A stretch of 64,000 bases of DNA from Symbiodinium sp. CCMP2592 (Eukaryota > Sar > Dinophyceae > Suessiales > Symbiodiniaceae), in the NCBI GenBank assembly GCA_905221615.1, contig CAJNDT010006135.1, forward strand, positions 1,516,934 through 1,580,933, read 5' to 3'. The translations under genes and the position numbers were made by a program. Below, in pieces: positions 60,052 to 64,000 of this stretch. A model generated the notes under the pieces. That model was given only the letters and a program-made list of their open reading frames with translations, was not told the DNA's origin and ran no database searches. Every line of letters begins with the position of its first letter. Position 1 is the stretch's first letter.

Positions 60052-60154
60052 ACTGCCGATGGACAAAATCCTGCATGACCCTAAGGACTCTAAACTATGG
60101 GAAGTATGGTATATTCCTTATAATGGGTAGTGTAGGTTTTTGTCCATCAGCAGT
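60052..60154. repeat. family B-like hairpin (variant ends)
   Basis: Ends ACTGCCGATGGACAAAATCC and TTTTTGTCCATCAGCAGT are inverted; the centre TGGGAAGTATGGTATATTCC is the family B centre. So it shares the middle but has swapped termini (GGACAAAA for GATATAAA). Confidence 0.75.
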
Positions 60155-60925
60155 ACCTTTAGGGCTACCTTTAAAGGGTTCCTTGAAAGGTTACTATAAG
60201 GGTTTGGGATAGGGACTTACATGGGTGGTTGTGAAAATTATGCTACCTTTAAGGGTTCCTTGAAAGGTAAATTAGGGTTTCATGGGGTTGAACAAGGTCT
60301 AACAGGGCTTTAAACCGGGTTTTATGACGGCTTCATCGGGGTACAGCGGGTTTCACAGGATTTATAGGCTTGTTTATCAGGGTTTTGTGACGGTTCTTGT
60401 AGGCTTCTGTCTTGAGACACGATTCTGTCTCGCCGTGGTCCTCCGAGGGTTCTTTCCCAAGGTTACTACAGGCTCATGTAATTTTGGCCACTCAGACATC
60501 TTAACAAACAAAGGGGTTGAGGGTGGTAAGGTTTAGGGCTTATGTGCGCAGTGACTCCTCCGTCTTGAGAGCTGATGATGGTTGCATTTGCGATTGGACT
60601 CCTGCTTCCTTTTTGACTCTGAAACCTCGTAATCAGAAAAGGGTCGCATTGGGGCTGCTCTATATCTGCATGAGACCTAGAACAGAAAACATCTCATCCG
60701 TAATTGGATCTAGACTCATGGATCCGCACGGCAGCAATGGGTTTTTTTACTTACCTACACTACACTCGAAGGGCTAGCATCGTGCCTTGGAGGCAACACT
60801 GATCTGGATCAGTCGGCCGACGCTTATCTGGATCCGGCCGCTATAGTGCCCCGTCACACGAAAACTCGAAACGGCGTCATCCCCGTAACTCCAAACAACC
60901 TCAAAAGCACCACACTAAGCCCTAT
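60155..60925. other. intergenic, no supported gene
   Basis: 60,150-60,275 has CTTTAAGGGTTCC words in tandem and inverted. A moderately GC-rich frame at 60,324-60,777 has no recognisable protein. Confidence 0.45.
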
Positions 60926-61012
60926 ACCCTAAACCCCTAAACCCCTAAACCCTTAAACCCTAAACCCTTAAACCGTAAACCCTAAACCCTTAACCCTAAA
61001 CCCTAAACCCTG
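60926..61012. repeat. telomere-like array (CCCTAAA)
   Basis: About 85 bp of CCCTAAA with CCCCTAAA and CCCTTAAA variants; interstitial. Confidence 0.9.
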
Positions 61013-61912
61013 AGACTCTGTGTCGAGAAGCCTTGCCACGAACAATGGCGTGACACCAGTCCTCGCCTGCAAGGGAAACCCTCGAACGAACGCGGATTGG
61101 GAAGGGATGGTTTTCGGGCTTTATAAAGGGGTTTGGGTGTATCAACTTGGGCACGGCCCCCACTCAGTTATAGTTGAACATTTTCATAATATATTGATGT
61201 ATTGGGACCTTAATAGTAGCCCTATTATAGACTCTTACTGTATGGGGGGAGTACCTAAAATACAACCCTTAACCCCGAACCCTCTATTGGGTTTATCTTA
61301 GGTTTTCTGCTGTGAAATGCATTTGGCAGCCTTGTCATCTGCATGTGTAGGTTGCTCATGTACCATGTACCGACCACACTGGTTCTCGACTCTACTGCCC
61401 AACCAACCACAGGGTCCAAGTACCTTTCTAGTACTTATATGTTTAGGCATTAGCGTATCTATGTAGAAACCACTTCAAGGCCCAAGTATATACCATGCAG
61501 GCACGTGGAGCCTGGGGGTAGCTAACCCCTAGTAACAAGCGAAATTTCGCAGCGACAGCTGAAAAGTCCAACGGACAGTGACGGTTGGAGTCGGCATGCA
61601 CAACACACTATGTAGAATGCAGCAAACCAGTACAGAATACCGATCTGATTAAACACAGGGCGTCAGGAAAACCGTCCCAATGCTCCCAAACATATCCTCA
61701 AACCACAGAGTCCTACGAAACTTAGCGCTAACGTAAAAAACACACACAAAAATGAAGACCCTAGTGACCATCATGATAAGCAAGCAGGTGACTAGGCTTC
61801 TCGTGTCTGGTGCGAGGTTGGTGGAGAACTTGGCCCGAAGCATCTAAGTGCCCAAACAGTAAGGTTTAGGGTTTAGGGTGTTGCTATCCAAGAAAACATC
61901 CAGAGTCGTATG
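61013..61912. other. intergenic, no supported gene
   Basis: 61,405-61,515 has family E-like words (TATACCATGCAGGCACGTGG). The open frames at 61,020-61,301 and 61,649-61,843 show no family resemblance. Confidence 0.45.
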
Positions 61913-62030
61913 TCCAAGGGTAAAAGGAGGAGACCCCTAGGTATATACCCTTAATAAAGCCATTATAAACCCATTATATAGCCCATTATAGGGTAGGGGT
62001 CCCCATGAAGGGTCCCTCCTTTCCCCCTTT
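61913..62030. repeat. MITE-like element, family F copy 3
   Basis: TCCAAGGGTAAAAGGAGGAG start, GACCCCTAGGTATATACCC, TAGGGGTCCCCATGAAGGG, and CTCCTTTCCCCCTTTGA end; the most complete family F copy, with inverted outer ends. Confidence 0.8.
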
Positions 62031-62160
62031 GAGTATGGAACTTGGGGCCTGAGACACACCATGGGGCATTGGACCCTCTGAAGTTCTACCACAACGCCTG
62101 CGCATTGGCGTCCGCACGAAGGTCGATCATTGCCGCCACGAGTGATGGGTCCTAGACGTT

Positions 62161-62254
62161 TACTTGGAGGGAGTATCATAACTCCCATGAGGATCCCGTG
62201 TAGGGTACTTATAGGTGTACTTTTTCCCCACTTACTAAATCCTCCCTACCTCCC
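62161..62254. repeat. family A-like hairpin, copy 11 (rearranged)
   Basis: Left end TACTTGGAGGGAG and right arm CCACTTACTAAATCCTCCC; a second right-type end (GACTAAGTCTCCTGGCCCGC) follows at about 62,303-62,326. Confidence 0.6.
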
Positions 62255-62655
62255 TTATAGATCCCCCTATGACCCTGTTAAGGGGGCCCTTTAAGGATCC
62301 CTTGACTAAGTCTCCTGGCCCGCCAAGTAGAGCTTACAGCGTCTCGATCACTAGCTAGCGAGTCCCGACGGGTCCTAAGCACCTACATATCGGGCATACC
62401 TACCCAAGCCAAAATGGTAAGTCCTACGATGGAAACCTAAACTCGAAACTACCGTTCAGATAGTATCAGAAAGCCTAAACCCTAAACCACTATATAATAA
62501 AGCCCAAAGGTTCATCATGGGACATACTTAGACCCCCAAAATGCCCTATAAGTATATACCAGGATGATACTTGGACCCTTTGGGAAGGTACCCTAAACCC
62601 TAAACCCTACAGTGAGGGCCCGTTGGGTCTGAGGTCATGGGCTTGGCCTGGGGCA
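62255..62655. other. intergenic, no supported gene
   Basis: Short hairpin-like words at 62,505-62,590 (AAGTATATACC, GGATGATACTTGG) and a few CCCTAAA units at 62,592-62,610. Confidence 0.45.
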
Positions 62656-62699
62656 TTAGCTTTGGAACCCTCCCTGACGACCGGTCCCTAACCCGAAAC

Positions 62700-63205
62700 C
62701 CTTAACCCTACCTAGAGGCTCACACCCTGCCCCTTTTTTGGGATACCTAGTTTTATGGTTCACCAGAAGTGCTCTTAGTGTTTCTGCTGGAGCGCCTGAA
62801 GCATACAGCACGTCTTCTGCCACAGATTTGGCAAAGTTGCCGCAAGATACCACTCTTACCTTTCTCCGGAAAGGTTTGCCGGGCTTTACTGTAAACACAC
62901 CCTTTGCAGGCAATATCTCCACATTAGCCCTCTTCAAGAGAGCTTTAGCTGCTGCACCCCGGTGGCGGATAATCGCAGACATGCCTTCCATTGAATCCAC
63001 CTCCTCTTGAGCAGGTGCTTTCCATTTTTCAAGATGGCGCTGTACCTCTGATGGAGACACCTGGTGGACTACTTCAAGTGGCCCACTCAGGCCTTCCAGC
63101 AACTCCTCTACATTCGGCGTGAAGGCAGTCTCCAACACCTTATGCACCCGGGCTTCCTCACACGGAATTGGAACATTGTCCTGTGGTACGGAGATGACGG
63201 AAGGA
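62700..63205 (-). pseudogene. copia reverse-transcriptase relic
   Basis: On the minus strand the frame (stop at 62,656, no ATG at its upstream end) contains VSPSEVQRHLEKWKAPAQEE, VDSMEGMSAII, VEILPAKGVFTVKPG, RRKVRVVSCGNFAKS and DVLYASGAPAETLRALL. This is the N-terminal part of a copia-type reverse transcriptase, including the segment that aligns with 'RWV.k.K....KARlV..G..Q', then 'A....lR.ll'. The catalytic Asp motifs that should follow are missing, so it is truncated on its 3' side. It differs from the intact copia element at 38-54 kb and represents another lineage. Confidence 0.65.
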
Positions 63206-63210
63206 AAGGC

Positions 63211-63317
63211 TATTCCAAAACCCAAATTTCAACATCCAAAATTCCAAAAATCCAAAATCCAGAACCCAAAATCCAGAACCCAAAATCCACAACCCAAAAC
63301 AAAAAAACAAAATCCAA
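63211..63317. repeat. AACCCAAAATCCAG microsatellite
   Basis: Imperfect tandem words CCAAAATCC and AACCCAAAATCCAG, about seven units, ending in an A-rich stretch. It abuts the reverse-transcriptase relic. Confidence 0.8.
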
Positions 63318-63393
63318 ACTCTGGCTCAACAGCCCCTCTCGTCAGCTCATGTGTTGGGGACCTTTCAGGGTCTGTTATCTTAAAAAGTAGGCG

Positions 63394-63527
63394 CCCTAAA
63401 AAAGGGGTACTTGAAGGTTCATGGGACTTAGTAAGTAAGGTTATAAGTAGGTTATAATTAGGATAACCCCACTTAGGGGACTTATAACCCCAATTATAAC
63501 CTACTTACTAAGTCCCATGATCCTCTA
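63394..63527. repeat. MITE-like hairpin, family A copy 12 (arm of a large inverted pair)
   Basis: Begins CCCTAAAAAAGGGGTACTTG and is the exact reverse complement of 63,867-64,000 over 134 bases. Within itself it is a family A hairpin (GTTCATGGGACTTAGTAAGT ... ACTTACTAAGTCCCATGATC). Confidence 0.95.
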
Positions 63528-63619
63528 AGTAGGATATGAGCCTGCAGGTAAATCCTAAACCTCAGGGACAGAAAGACCCTGAAAAGTTCGGGCCCCGAAA
63601 CTTATACCTGAACAGGGGT

Positions 63620-63744
63620 TACTTAGAGGGGCAGGGGAATTGGTAAGTAAGTTATAAGTTGGGTTATAATTGGGGGTGACTCCAATTAGAGTACTTATAA
63701 CCTTACTTATAGCCTGCTTACCAAGTCCCCTGTCCTTCCAAGTA
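63620..63744. repeat. MITE-like hairpin, family A copy 13
   Basis: Ends TTACTTAGAGGGGCAGGGGA and CCCTGTCCTTCCAAGTA; lies between the two arms of the large inverted pair. Confidence 0.85.
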
Positions 63745-63866
63745 AGGGGTCCTCTAATGGACCCTATAAGGGTTTCGGGTTGAATTTGGGTTTATATAGG
63801 GTTTAGGGGATACATAGGGTTTAGGGGTTTAGTATAGGGACTACCCTAAGGCTCCCCAAAGGGTCA
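63745..63866. other. spacer with TTTAGGG words
   Basis: TTTCGGGTT and TTTAGGGG words at about 63,770-63,830. No gene. Confidence 0.5.
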
Positions 63867-64000
63867 TAGAGGATCATGGGACTTAGTAAGTAGGTTATAA
63901 TTGGGGTTATAAGTCCCCTAAGTGGGGTTATCCTAATTATAACCTACTTATAACCTTACTTACTAAGTCCCATGAACCTTCAAGTACCCCTTTTTTAGGG
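63867..64000. repeat. MITE-like hairpin, family A copy 14 (second arm)
   Basis: Perfect reverse complement of 63,394-63,527, ending CCCCTTTTTTAGGG exactly at the window end; may continue beyond it. Confidence 0.95.

Overview
This window reads as nuclear DNA of a dinoflagellate, most likely of the Symbiodiniaceae type. That is inference from three things: plant-type telomere heptamers (TTTAGGG / CCCTAAA) scattered in degenerate form over almost the whole window, dense short inverted-repeat elements with no ordinary intron-bearing gene between them, and two very large retrotransposons whose proteins resemble retroelement proteins known from that group. Nothing here looks bacterial, and I see no rRNA, no convincing tRNA and no CRISPR.

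Layout. 1-11.9 kb is repeat-rich intergenic DNA with degenerate telomere-like stretches, many 100-130 bp hairpin (MITE-like) elements and broken gene fragments, including ankyrin-type sequence at 8.7-9.3 kb. 11.9-31.06 kb is one giant GC-rich non-LTR retrotransposon on the plus strand. It has a 497-aa ORF1, then an enormous ORF2 of at least about 5,700 codons spread over three consecutive reading-frame segments. ORF2 begins with about 4,000 aa of a repeated two-part module, each copy followed by a hydrophobic segment, and ends with RNase H, endonuclease (EEP), reverse transcriptase and C2H2 zinc fingers in that order. Its 3' end is lost in a 100-N gap (31,056-31,155). Degenerate TTTAGGG sequence flanks both sides, so the element seems to sit inside telomere-like repeats.

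31.2-38.4 kb is again repeat-rich, with a TTTAGGG-bearing minisatellite, one unidentified 192-aa ORF and more hairpins. 38.44-54.34 kb is a 15.9-kb Ty1/copia LTR retrotransposon on the minus strand. Its two 242-bp LTRs are identical and it has an initiator-Met-type primer-binding site. It encodes a 2,628-aa Gag-Pol followed by four more ORFs: a 973-codon protein with a likely Tpt1/KptA (RNA 2'-phosphotransferase)-like domain, a 37-aa mini-ORF joined to its neighbours by ATGA overlaps on both sides, a 761-aa EEP-nuclease-like protein, and a 608-codon membrane-anchored, Cys/His-containing protein in the -1 frame without its own ATG. Gag-Pol also carries a Rossmann-type segment resembling a C5 cytosine methyltransferase that lacks the catalytic Pro-Cys motif. 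54.3-64 kb returns to hairpins, telomere-like arrays, another ankyrin-like relic and a copia reverse-transcriptase relic. The window ends in a perfect 134-bp inverted pair.

How it works together. The two retroelements look complete or nearly so and supply almost all coding capacity. The intergenic DNA is a mosaic of small foldback families whose own sequences are rich in AGGGTCC and CCCTAA words, with nested insertions that allow relative dating. The most novel material is the modular membrane-like region of the giant LINE and the accessory-gene set of the copia element.
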